Source: CAZJNX01 sp964547415
GTDB lineage: Bacteria; Pseudomonadota; Alphaproteobacteria; Rhizobiales; Amorphaceae
Assembly: GCA_964547415.1 (NCBI GenBank)
Contig: CAZJNX010000026.1
Coordinates: 1 to 28,416, forward strand
Direction: 5' to 3'
Length of the DNA stretch: 28,416 bases
The translations under genes and the position numbers were made by a program. Positions 15,260 to 22,183 of this stretch are shown here, piece by piece. The notes under the pieces were generated by a model, which saw nothing but the letters and a program-made list of their open reading frames with translations, was not told the origin of the DNA and ran no database searches. Numbering within the stretch: the first letter of the stretch is position 1; each line of letters opens with the position of its first letter.

Positions 15260-16315
15260 ATGGACGGGACGACAGGCGGGGCGGACGTCGCCTTCGAGAC
15301 GGCGGGGCGCGCGGGCATCGTGACGCTCGACCGGCAGGGGGCGCTCAACGCCCTCACCCACGACATGGTGAAGGCGATGGCCGCGCAGCTCGCCGCCTGG
15401 GCCGCGGACCCGGCGGTGGAGCGGGTGGCGATCCGCGCCGCGCCCGGCCGCGCCTTCTCGGCGGGAGGCGACATCCGCCAGGCCTACGAGCTCGGGCGGC
15501 GGGGCGACCCGTCGGTGATCGACTTCTTCCGGGACGAGTACGTCCTCGACCACGCGATCCGGACCTATCCGAAACCCTTCGTCGCCCTCGTCGACGGGAT
15601 CTGCATGGGCGGCGGGGCGGGCGTGTCGATCAACGGCAGCCACCGGGTGGGGACCGAGAACATGGTGTTCGCCATGCCCGAGTGCGGCATCGGCTTCTTC
15701 CCGGACGTCGGCTCCAGCTACTTCCTGTCGCGCATGCCCGGCCGCACCGGCCTTTACGCCGCGCTCACGTCGGCGCGCCTGTCGCTGGCGGACGCGACGG
15801 GGGCCCGCCTCGTCACCCATCCGGTGCCGGCCGACCGGATCGGGGAGGCGCTCGACCGGGTGACGGGGGCGGGCGACCTCGAGGCGGCGCTGTCGGAGCT
15901 GACCGTCGATCCGGGCCACTCGGTCCTGATGGAGGAGGCGGAGCGGATCGAGCGCTTCTTCGACGGGGCGGACGTGGGCGAGATCCTGTCGAACCTCGAT
16001 TCGGCCGGCGTTCACGACGAGGAGTGGGCGGCGGCGACGGCGAGGGAGATCCGCGCCAACTCGCCCACGAGCCTCGAGATCGCCTTCCACGAGCTGTCCC
16101 GCGCCGCGCGGATGGACTTTTCCGACTGCATCCGGATGGAGTTCCGGATCGTGAGCCGCATCCTGAAGGGACACGACTTCTACGAGGGCATCCGGGCGGC
16201 GATCATCGACAAGGACCGCACCCCGCGCTGGGACCCGCCCTACCTCGAGGAGGTGGACATCACCGACATCGAGGCCCACTTCGCTGCCCCCGAAGGCGGC
16301 GACCTGCCCGTCTGA
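15260..16315 (+). CDS. Enoyl-CoA hydratase/isomerase family, 3-hydroxyisobutyryl-CoA hydrolase-like
   Basis: A 351-residue crotonase-fold protein of HIBCH length. It would hydrolyse 3-hydroxyisobutyryl-CoA to free 3-hydroxyisobutyrate, a later step of valine breakdown. The oxyanion-hole regions are Ser-Ala-Gly-Gly-Asp (67-71) and Met-Gly-Gly-Gly-Ala-Gly (116-121). The HIBCH-type motif is Met-Pro-Glu141 followed by Gly-Phe-Phe-Pro-Asp149-Val-Gly, with both acidic residues kept. The long C-terminal half also fits HIBCH rather than a plain enoyl-CoA hydratase (about 260 residues). A GGGAGGA site precedes the ATG. With the dehydrogenase upstream it forms a two-gene valine operon; the hydratase and 3-hydroxyisobutyrate dehydrogenase steps are not in the window. 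Confidence 0.93.
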   Translation: MDGTTGGADVAFETAGRAGIVTLDRQGALNALTHDMVKAMAAQLAAWAADPAVERVAIRAAPGRAFSAGGDIRQAYELGRRGDPSVIDFFRDEYVLDHAIRTYPKPFVALVDGICMGGGAGVSINGSHRVGTENMVFAMPECGIGFFPDVGSSYFLSRMPGRTGLYAALTSARLSLADATGARLVTHPVPADRIGEALDRVTGAGDLEAALSELTVDPGHSVLMEEAERIERFFDGADVGEILSNLDSAGVHDEEWAAATAREIRANSPTSLEIAFHELSRAARMDFSDCIRMEFRIVSRILKGHDFYEGIRAAIIDKDRTPRWDPPYLEEVDITDIEAHFAAPEGGDLPV

Positions 16316-16326
16316 CCACGGCCGCC

Positions 16327-16352
16327 GCGCCGACCGTGCGGGCCGGTCGCGC
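16327..16352 (+). terminator. Hairpin after the valine-catabolism genes
   Basis: CGACCG at 16331-16336 pairs with CGGTCG at 16344-16349, extended by GCG/CGC across one bulged base. It lies 12 bases after the hydrolase stop, between convergent genes. No T-run follows. Confidence 0.35.
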
Positions 16353-16481
16353 CCCGTCCCGCGCCGGGTCTCGCCTGCCGCGAACGCGTCGCCCGCGCCG
16401 CCTGCCGCTCCTGTCCGGTGGCCGCACGGGCCTGCCGGCGGTCCGGCGGAGCCGGCGAGGGGGAACCGCGCCGGACGCGGG

Positions 16482-16510
16482 CCGGGTCGCCCCCTTGCGG
16501 GACGACCCGG
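16482..16510. terminator. Hairpin between convergent genes, probable terminator
   Basis: CCGGGTCG at 16482-16489 pairs perfectly with CGACCCGG at 16503-16510, and the inner bases add a C/G pairing. It sits 58 bases beyond the end of the minus-strand RTX gene and could serve both directions. Confidence 0.4.
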
Positions 16511-16567
16511 TGCGTGCCCGGCGCGCCCCGACCATCGAGGCCCGCCGGACAGCCGCGGGTTCGCCCG

Positions 16568-17641
16568 TCAGGTGAAGATGACGTCGTCCGGCGACAGGTC
16601 GGACGGTGCGACCCCGTCGAAGGTGATGGTGGTGCGGGCGAAGGAGACGACCGCCTCGCCGCCCACCTCGTCGAGGGTGAGGTCGCGAAGGCTCCGGGCG
16701 CCGGAGCGGATCTCGATCACGTCCGCCCCCGGGCTGAAGTCGTCGATGACGTCGTTCCCGTCGCGGGCGCGGAAGACGAAGGTGTCCCGACCACCACCGC
16801 CGACGAGCTCGTCGTCGCCGCGGAGGCCGAACAAGGTGTCGGCACCGACCCCGCCGTCGAGGAAGTCGCCGCCGCCGCCGCCGACGAGGACGTCCCTGCC
16901 GGCATTGCCCTCGAGGGTATCCTGGCCCTGCTCGCCGGCGAGGGTATCGGCGCCCCGGTCACCGTCCAGAAGGTCGTCGCCGGCTCCGCCGGTTCCGCGG
17001 TCGGCCCCGCTGCCGGCGTTCAACACGTCGTCGCCGCCGTTGCCGTTCAGCGTGTCGGCACCGTCGTCTCCCGCCAGGGTGTCGTCCCCCCTCTGGCCGA
17101 TCAGCCGGTCGTCGCCGCCGCCGCCGGACAGTTCGTCCGCACCGCCGCGGCCGCGCATCACGTCCGCGTTGTCGAGGCCGCCGACGGTGTCGTCGCCGTC
17201 CGAGCCGAACAGGTCGAGCCAGACGTCGGCGAAGGCATCGGCGAGCGCATCCCGCCGCTCGATCCTGTCTCCGGTCTCGAAGGCGTCGAGGATCCGGTTG
17301 CCGGCCGCAGCGTCGATCGTGAGGCCGGTGCCGACCCAGGTGAACGGGCCCTCCCCGACCGGCGACACGTCAACGTTGAAGTACTCGACCCCGGTGATGA
17401 CCGCGTCGTCGCCGAGCCGGTTCGCGGAGAGGAACCCGGGCGGTGGTTCCACGTCGATCACGGAGCCGGTGAACTCCAGAATGAACCAGTCGACGATGTC
17501 GTCGGGATCGAAGTTGACCCGGACGTTGCCGCTATTCTCGACGAGGTCGATGAACCAGGAGTAGGCGACTTCCTGGCTGAATATCCTGTCGGGAACGATA
17601 TCCGCAGGTGCATTCATGCGGATTTCAAAATTACTGCTCAT
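16568..17641 (-). CDS. RTX-repeat calcium-binding protein, N-terminal domain unknown
   Basis: A 357-residue acidic protein. Residues 1-145 form a domain I do not recognise, rich in Asp, Val and aromatic residues, without cysteines. Residues about 146-290 are a run of Gly/Asp-rich nonapeptides of the hemolysin type (Gly-Gly-x-Gly-x-Asp-x-Leu-x), which fold as a calcium-bound beta-roll. The C-terminus has the usual cap (Asp-Thr-Phe-Val-Phe, then Asp-Val-Ile-Asp-Asp-Phe). There is no N-terminal signal peptide, as expected for type I secretion through a C-terminal signal, but no HlyB/HlyD/TolC genes are in the window. ATG 17641 follows an AGAAGG site. A 7-base inverted repeat lies 31-64 bases upstream. 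It is the last gene of the minus-strand block but probably has its own promoter. Confidence 0.88.
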   Translation of the reverse strand: MSSNFEIRMNAPADIVPDRIFSQEVAYSWFIDLVENSGNVRVNFDPDDIVDWFILEFTGSVIDVEPPPGFLSANRLGDDAVITGVEYFNVDVSPVGEGPFTWVGTGLTIDAAAGNRILDAFETGDRIERRDALADAFADVWLDLFGSDGDDTVGGLDNADVMRGRGGADELSGGGGDDRLIGQRGDDTLAGDDGADTLNGNGGDDVLNAGSGADRGTGGAGDDLLDGDRGADTLAGEQGQDTLEGNAGRDVLVGGGGGDFLDGGVGADTLFGLRGDDELVGGGGRDTFVFRARDGNDVIDDFSPGADVIEIRSGARSLRDLTLDEVGGEAVVSFARTTITFDGVAPSDLSPDDVIFT

Positions 17642-17671
17642 CGTCCAGCCTTCTTGTTCCGGAATGCGGAC

Positions 17672-17705
17672 CTCAGGTAGCACAAGACTTCGATTCACAC
17701 CTGAG
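17672..17705 (-). promoter_or_regulatory. Inverted repeat in the AT-richer leader of the RTX gene
   Basis: CTCAGGT at 17672-17678 and ACCTGAG at 17699-17705 are perfect 7-base arms 20 bases apart, inside a stretch visibly lower in GC than the surroundings. The position upstream of the RTX start fits an operator or leader hairpin. The arms face the wrong way for a lux box. Confidence 0.35.
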
Positions 17706-17772
17706 ATTGGGCGACGGTAGCCCTGGAACCTGGCGGGACGCAAGGACGCCCGGGCGCGATCCCGGGGCGGAC

Positions 17773-17797
17773 CCGCCGCGACGCGGGGTCGCGGCGG
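17773..17797 (-). terminator. Strong hairpin after the RatA-family gene
   Basis: CCGCCGCGAC at 17773-17782 pairs perfectly with GTCGCGGCGG at 17788-17797 around a 5-base loop. It begins 3 bases past the RatA-family stop codon. It probably ends the lipA-ratA transcript; no T-run follows. Confidence 0.5.
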
Positions 17798-17800
17798 CGG

Positions 17801-18265
17801 TCAGGCGCGGGCGGCGTTGCCGTAGACGTGGTCGGCACGGGCCTCGAAGGCGGAGGCGAACTTGCGGAAGGCGCGGTCGAAGACCTGGCCCATCAGGGCG
17901 CCGAGGGCGCGGCTTCGGAACTCGTACTGGATATAGAAGGACACCGTGCAGCGGCCGCCGTCCGCGGGCTCGAAGCGCCAGCGGTTCTCCATCTGCTTGA
18001 ACGGCCCGTCGAGGTATTCGACGTCGATGATGTGGTTCTCCCGGTCCAGCACGACCCGGGAGGTGAAGGTCTCGCGGATCACCCGATAGGCGACCGTCAT
18101 GTCGGCGACCACCACCTCGCGGCCGTCGTCCAGGGCCTTCTTCCCACGCACCTGGAGCGACTGGCACAGGGGCACGAAGCTCGGGTATTTCTCGACGTCG
18201 GCGACGAGGTCGAACATGTCGCCGGGGCTGTGGTTCACCGTTCTCTTGGTCTCGAAGGTCGGCAT
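17801..18265 (-). CDS. RatA/COQ10-family SRPBCC protein
   Basis: A 154-residue protein of the START-like SRPBCC fold, the polyketide-cyclase/COQ10 branch often named RatA family toxin. It starts Met-Pro-Thr-Phe-Glu-Thr-Lys-Arg. It then has the family's Phe-Asp-Leu-Val-Ala-Asp-Val-Glu-Lys-Tyr-Pro-x-Phe-Val-Pro signature (residues about 18-32), the Gly-Pro-Phe-Lys segment and a C-terminal Phe-Asp-x-Ala-Phe-x-x-Phe helix. Mitochondrial COQ10 binds ubiquinone and aids respiration. In E. coli the homologue was reported to block 70S ribosome assembly, so the role here is open. No partner antitoxin-like gene lies beside it. It follows lipA by 170 bases on the same strand, an arrangement often seen in alphaproteobacteria. 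Confidence 0.9.
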   Translation of the reverse strand: MPTFETKRTVNHSPGDMFDLVADVEKYPSFVPLCQSLQVRGKKALDDGREVVVADMTVAYRVIRETFTSRVVLDRENHIIDVEYLDGPFKQMENRWRFEPADGGRCTVSFYIQYEFRSRALGALMGQVFDRAFRKFASAFEARADHVYGNAARA

Positions 18266-18435
18266 CGTCTTGTCCTGCGGGCCCCGTTCGGCACGCGCTG
18301 CGGACTGTCCCGCGCGGGTGCCGCGACGGCGGGGCGCCACGCCCCCTCGGCCCTTCCTTTTCCCGTTCCGTTCCCTGCACCTTTTCCAACATGCCGCGAC
18401 CGTCTTGCCGCGGCCTTGCCCCCTGCCCCGCCCGG

Positions 18436-19446
18436 TCAGGCGCGTGCGCCCGCCCCGTTCGCGCCCGCGCCGAGACGCGCGGCCCGTGCCGCCTTCAGCC
18501 GCTCGAAATCCTCCCCCGCATGGTGGGAGGAACGGGTGAGCGGGCTCGCGGACACCATCAGAAAGCCCTTGGAATAGGCGATGGTTTCATAGGCCTTGAA
18601 GGCTTCGGGCGTGACGTAATCCATCACCGGATGATGCCGCCGCGTCGGCTGCAGGTACTGCCCGATCGTCAGGAAGTCCACGTCGGCGCTGCGCAGGTCG
18701 TCCATCAGCTGCAGGACCTCGTTCCGCTCCTCCCCCAGGCCGACCATGATGCCGGACTTGGTGAAGATCGTCGGGTCGAGCTGCTTCACCCGGTCGAGAA
18801 GGCGGATCGAGTGGTAGTAGCGGGCGCCCGGCCGGACCGTCAGGTAGCGGGACGGCACCGTCTCGAGGTTGTGGTTGAAGACGTCCGGCCGCGCCGCGAC
18901 CACGACCTCGAGGGCGCCCGGCTTGCGCAGGAAGTCGGGCGTGAGGATCTCCACCGTCGTGCCCGGGGCGCGGGCGCGGATCGCCTCGATGGTGCGGGCG
19001 AAGTGGCGGGCGCCGCCGTCCTCGAGGTCGTCCCGGTCGACGGAGGTCACCACAACGTGGGCGAGGCCGAGCTTCGCCACCGCGTCGGCCACCTTCTCCG
19101 GCTCGTCGGCGTCGAGGGCGTCGGGCAGGCCCGTCGCCACGTTGCAGAAGGCGCACGCGCGGGTGCACGTCTCACCCATGATCATGAAGGTGGCGTGGCG
19201 CTTCGACCAGCACTCGCCGATGTTGGGACAGCCCGCCTCCTCGCACACCGTCACCAGCCCGTGCTCGCGCACGATCGCCCGCGTCTCCCGGAACGTCTCG
19301 CTGCCGGGCGCCCTGACGCGGATCCACTCCGGCTTGCGGCGCATCTCGCTCTCGGGCCGGCGCGCCTTCTCCGGGTGGCGGGGCCGCTTCGCCCCCGCGG
19401 GGGCGGGCGTCGCGGCGGCGTCGGTGTTGTCGATCAGCGTGACCAT
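18436..19446 (-). CDS. lipA: Lipoyl synthase
   Basis: A 336-residue radical SAM enzyme that inserts two sulfur atoms into octanoyl groups on lipoyl domains of 2-oxoacid dehydrogenases and the glycine cleavage system. All cluster ligands are visible: Cys68, Cys73 and Cys79 for the auxiliary 4Fe-4S cluster, and Cys94-x3-Cys98-x2-Cys101 for the radical SAM cluster. The central Val-Thr-Ser-Val-Asp-Arg-Asp-Asp and the C-terminal Arg-Ser-Ser-His-His-Ala match the family, whose C-terminal Ser is a cluster ligand. ATG 19446 is preceded by an AGAGAGGA ribosome binding site. The longer open frame upstream covers the GlsB gene and is not used. Length is normal and there is no sign of damage. Confidence 0.97.
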   Translation of the reverse strand: MVTLIDNTDAAATPAPAGAKRPRHPEKARRPESEMRRKPEWIRVRAPGSETFRETRAIVREHGLVTVCEEAGCPNIGECWSKRHATFMIMGETCTRACAFCNVATGLPDALDADEPEKVADAVAKLGLAHVVVTSVDRDDLEDGGARHFARTIEAIRARAPGTTVEILTPDFLRKPGALEVVVAARPDVFNHNLETVPSRYLTVRPGARYYHSIRLLDRVKQLDPTIFTKSGIMVGLGEERNEVLQLMDDLRSADVDFLTIGQYLQPTRRHHPVMDYVTPEAFKAYETIAYSKGFLMVSASPLTRSSHHAGEDFERLKAARAARLGAGANGAGARA

Positions 19447-19498
19447 CGGCTCGTCCTCTCTGGCCCCACACTTAAGGACCCGCGACGGAAAGGGGAAG

Positions 19499-19517
19499 GC
19501 GCGGCGGCCCGCCGCGC
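19499..19517 (-). terminator. Terminator-like hairpin between glsB-like gene and lipA
   Basis: GCGCGGCG at 19499-19506 pairs with CGCCGCGC at 19510-19517 around three bases. On the minus strand it follows the GlsB-like stop by 14 bases and is followed by CTTCCCCTTTCC, a pyrimidine tract that stands in for a T-run. Confidence 0.5.
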
Positions 19518-19531
19518 GACCGGCCGGCCCC

Positions 19532-19774
19532 TCACTGCCCCCGGATCTTGCGCCAGACGAACAGGAACAGGATCGCCCCGAGCGTCGCCACGATGAGCTG
19601 GTCGACGAAGCCGCCGCCCACGTCGAGATTCGCCCAGTCGGCGAGACGCCCGCCCAGGAAGGCGCCGATGAGGCCGACCACCAGGTTCCCGAGGAGCCCC
19701 ATGTCCGAGCCCGTCGCCTTCTCCGCGATGTAGCCCGCGATGAGGCCGATGACGAGGGTGAGGATGATGCCCAT
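19532..19774 (-). CDS. GlsB/YeaQ/YmgE family stress-response membrane protein
   Basis: An 80-residue membrane protein of the transglycosylase-associated (GlsB/YeaQ/YmgE) family. Three hydrophobic segments lie at about residues 2-17, 26-42 and 56-74. The family's Gly-Leu-Ile-Ala-Gly-Tyr-Ile-Ala (10-17) and Gly-x-Leu-Gly-Asn-Leu-Val-Val-Gly-Leu-Ile-Gly-Ala-Phe-Leu-Gly-Gly stretch (26-42) are intact. It ends in a basic Trp-Arg-Lys tail. Members are linked to general or envelope stress, but their mechanism is unknown. The ATG at 19774 follows a GGGAG-containing leader. The gene diverges from the MoxR gene, and the ~200 bases between should hold both promoters. Confidence 0.92.
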   Translation of the reverse strand: MGIILTLVIGLIAGYIAEKATGSDMGLLGNLVVGLIGAFLGGRLADWANLDVGGGFVDQLIVATLGAILFLFVWRKIRGQ

Positions 19775-19972
19775 GTGCCGCTCCCGGAACGTCGGCCGCG
19801 CCCGCCCGCCGGGACGCAGACCTTCCATCTCACGGCGCGCCGCGGGCGGACAAGCGCAACGGGGCAACGGTCCCCGGCCGGCGGGGTTCGTTGAGGAGGC
19901 CGCGGCCTTCGTGCTAGCCGGTTGCCGACCGCCGGGGCGCCGCGCCCCCTCCCCTTCCCCGGAGAGCCGCCC

Positions 19973-20899
19973 TTGACCGAGACGCCCCCCGCCGTCCCCG
20001 CCTCCATCGACGACACGCTCGCCCTCCTCGAGGCGGGCTCCTACGTGGGCGACCGGGCGCTCGCGACCGTCCTTTTCCTGGCGCTGAGGATGAACCGCCC
20101 CCTCTTCCTCGAGGGCGAGGCGGGCGTCGGCAAGACCGAGATCGCCAAGGTGCTGAGCGAGCGACTCGGCCGCCGCCTCATCCGCCTCCAGTGCTACGAG
20201 GGGCTCGACGCCTCGGCCGCCCTCTACGAGTGGAACTACCCGGCCCAGATGATCGAGATCCGCATCGCCGAGGCCGCCGGTGACATCGAGCGGGGCTCGC
20301 TCACCTCCGACATCTTCTCCGAGCGCTTCCTCGTGAAGCGGCCCGTCCTCGAGGCGCTGGAGCCGGACCTTGCCGGCCCGCCCGTCCTCCTCATCGACGA
20401 GCTCGACCGGGCGGACGAGGCGTTCGAGGCCTTCCTCCTCGAGGTGCTCTCGGACTACCAGGTGACGATCCCCGAGCTCGGCACCATCCGCGCCGACGCC
20501 CCGCCCGTCGTCGTCCTCACCACCAACCGCACCCGCGAGATCCACGACGCCCTGAAGCGGCGCTGCCTCTACCACTGGGTCGACTACCCGGATGCGGCGC
20601 GCGAGCGGCGGATCGTGCGGCTCAAGGTGCCGGGCGCGTCCGAGCGCCTGTCGCAGGAGGTGGTCGCGTTCGTGCAGGCCCTGAGGGCCCAGGACCTCTT
20701 CAAGGCGCCCGGCGTCGCGGAGACCATCGACTGGGCGACGGCGCTGGTGGAGCTCGACCAAGTGTCGCTCGACCCGGAGGCGGTGGACACCACCCTCGGC
20801 GTCCTCCTCAAGTACCAGGACGACATCGAGCGCCTGCGCGGCTCGGCCACGAAGGCGCTCGTCGACGAGATCCGCAAGGAAGCGGCGGCGGGCCGCTGA
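19973..20899 (+). CDS. MoxR-family AAA+ ATPase
   Basis: A 308-residue ATPase of the MoxR class, which works with VWA-domain partners as a chaperone for assembling or activating protein complexes. Walker A is Gly-Glu-Ala-Gly-Val-Gly-Lys54-Thr. Walker B is Val-Leu-Leu-Ile-Asp142-Glu143-Leu-Asp, and sensor 1 is Leu-Thr-Thr-Asn. The lid domain carries Asp-Ala-Leu-Lys-Arg-Arg-Cys (arginine-finger region). The TTG at 19973 is chosen because GGAGAG sits just upstream and the protein then begins as relatives do; a TTG at 19922 would add 17 Pro/Gly-rich residues. The next gene, 17 bases later, is the VWA/CoxE partner, as in CO dehydrogenase coxD-coxE loci, but no cox structural genes are here. Confidence 0.92.
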   Translation: MTETPPAVPASIDDTLALLEAGSYVGDRALATVLFLALRMNRPLFLEGEAGVGKTEIAKVLSERLGRRLIRLQCYEGLDASAALYEWNYPAQMIEIRIAEAAGDIERGSLTSDIFSERFLVKRPVLEALEPDLAGPPVLLIDELDRADEAFEAFLLEVLSDYQVTIPELGTIRADAPPVVVLTTNRTREIHDALKRRCLYHWVDYPDAARERRIVRLKVPGASERLSQEVVAFVQALRAQDLFKAPGVAETIDWATALVELDQVSLDPEAVDTTLGVLLKYQDDIERLRGSATKALVDEIRKEAAAGR

Positions 20900-20916
20900 G
20901 CACGGGGCGGCGCAAA

Positions 20917-22143
20917 ATGGCGGACGGGAACGGTCCGGCGGCGGCGGGCGAGGGTGGCCGCCTCGCCGACAACGTGGTGGCCTTCGCCCGCGTCCTGCGC
21001 CGGGCGGGGCTGCCCGTCGGCCCGGCGCGGGTGGTCGATGCCGTCCGCGCGGTGGAGGTCGCCGGCATCCGCCGCCGGGAGGACCTCTACTGGACGCTCC
21101 ACGCCGTCCTCGTCTCCCGCCACGACCAGGACGCGGTGTATGGCGCCGCCTTCGACGCCTTCTGGCGGTCGCGCAACTTCGAGGACAAGATGATGGAGCT
21201 CCTGTCGCCGGTGTCGGACCGGCGGCAGACGCCCGAGCCCGCGAAGGCCGCCAGCGGCCGCGTCGCCGAGGCCCTCGCCCCGAAACGGGAGCGCCCGCCC
21301 GAGGTGCGGCCACAGGTCGAGGTGGACGCCCGCTTCACCGCCTCCGAGCGCGAGATCCTCCAGACCCGGGACTTCGCCCAGATGTCGGCGGCGGAGATGG
21401 CCGAGGCGCGGGCTGCGATCCGCGCCCTCGCCATGCCCCTCGACAGGGTGCCCGTGCGCCGCCGCCGCCCGTCCGCCCGCCCGCGCGAGCTCGACCCGCG
21501 GCGCACCATGCGGGCGAGCCTGAGGACCGGCGGCGGCACCATCGACCTGCGCTTCCGCGCGCCGGACCGCCGCCCGCCCCCTGTCGTCGCCCTGTGCGAC
21601 ATCTCCGGCTCCATGGCGAGCTACACCCGCATCTTCCTCCACTTCCTGCACGCCCTGTCGGAGCGGCGGCGCGTCACCACCTTCCTGTTCGGCACGCGCC
21701 TCACCAATGTCACCCGCCAGCTCGCCCGGCGCGACCCGGACGAGGCGCTCGCCGCCTGCTCGGCCGCCGTCGCCGACTGGTCGGGCGGCACGCGCATCGC
21801 CACCACCCTGCGCCGCTTCAACCGGGACTGGTCGCGCCGCGTCATGCACGGCGGGCCCATCGTCCTCCTCGTCACGGACGGCCTCGAGCGGGACCCGGAG
21901 GCCGAGCTCCTGGAGCGGGAGATCGACCGCCTCCACCGCTCCTGCCGCCGCCTCGTGTGGCTCAACCCGCTGCTGCGCTTCGAGGGCTTCGAGGCGAAGG
22001 CCCGCGGCATCCGCGCCATGCGGCCCCATGTCGACGACTTCCGCCCCGTCCACTCGCTGAAGTCGGTGGCAGAGCTCGCCGAGGCCCTCGCCGAGACCCC
22101 GCCGCGCCACGCCGCGCTCCCGCCGCCGCCCCGCGCCGCCTGA
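20917..22143 (+). CDS. VWA-domain CoxE-like protein, partner of the MoxR ATPase
   Basis: A 408-residue protein of the CoxE-like VWA family (PF05762). The N-terminal ~200 residues are helical and charged. The VWA domain begins about residue 220 with the MIDAS motif Cys-Asp228-Ile-Ser230-Gly-Ser232. It continues with Gly-Gly-Thr-Arg-Ile (second MIDAS segment) and Leu-Val-Thr-Asp-Gly (third). It should be cytoplasmic, since no signal peptide or helix is seen. In known MoxR-CoxE pairs the two proteins act together to mature a metal enzyme or remodel a complex; the client here is not visible. It is translated 17 bases after the MoxR gene and 40 bases before the lipase-RTX gene. Confidence 0.9.
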   Translation: MADGNGPAAAGEGGRLADNVVAFARVLRRAGLPVGPARVVDAVRAVEVAGIRRREDLYWTLHAVLVSRHDQDAVYGAAFDAFWRSRNFEDKMMELLSPVSDRRQTPEPAKAASGRVAEALAPKRERPPEVRPQVEVDARFTASEREILQTRDFAQMSAAEMAEARAAIRALAMPLDRVPVRRRRPSARPRELDPRRTMRASLRTGGGTIDLRFRAPDRRPPPVVALCDISGSMASYTRIFLHFLHALSERRRVTTFLFGTRLTNVTRQLARRDPDEALAACSAAVADWSGGTRIATTLRRFNRDWSRRVMHGGPIVLLVTDGLERDPEAELLEREIDRLHRSCRRLVWLNPLLRFEGFEAKARGIRAMRPHVDDFRPVHSLKSVAELAEALAETPPRHAALPPPPRAA

Positions 22144-22183
22144 TCCCGCCCCGCGCCGCCCGGCGCCGTCCCGGAGACCGCCC

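Noticed and set aside
16717..17200. Satellite-like DNA repeats
   Set aside because: The repetitiveness is explained by the Gly/Asp-rich RTX nonapeptides encoded on the minus strand; the same holds for 23090-23860.
16418..17680. A 420-codon plus-strand open frame over the RTX gene
   Set aside because: The RTX repeats read in reverse give monotonous Val/Ala/Asp/Glu sequence. The minus strand has the true nonapeptides, a ribosome binding site and a proper C-terminal cap.
17801..18265. Toxin of a toxin-antitoxin pair (RatA name)
   Set aside because: No partner antitoxin-like gene (RatB/UPF0125) is next to it, and the gene sits after lipA as a conserved single-copy SRPBCC/COQ10 homologue; a respiratory or quinone-related role is at least as likely.
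19973..22143. CO dehydrogenase accessory genes coxD and coxE
   Set aside because: The family match is real, but no coxMSL or other CO dehydrogenase genes are present, so specific gene names would overstate the evidence.
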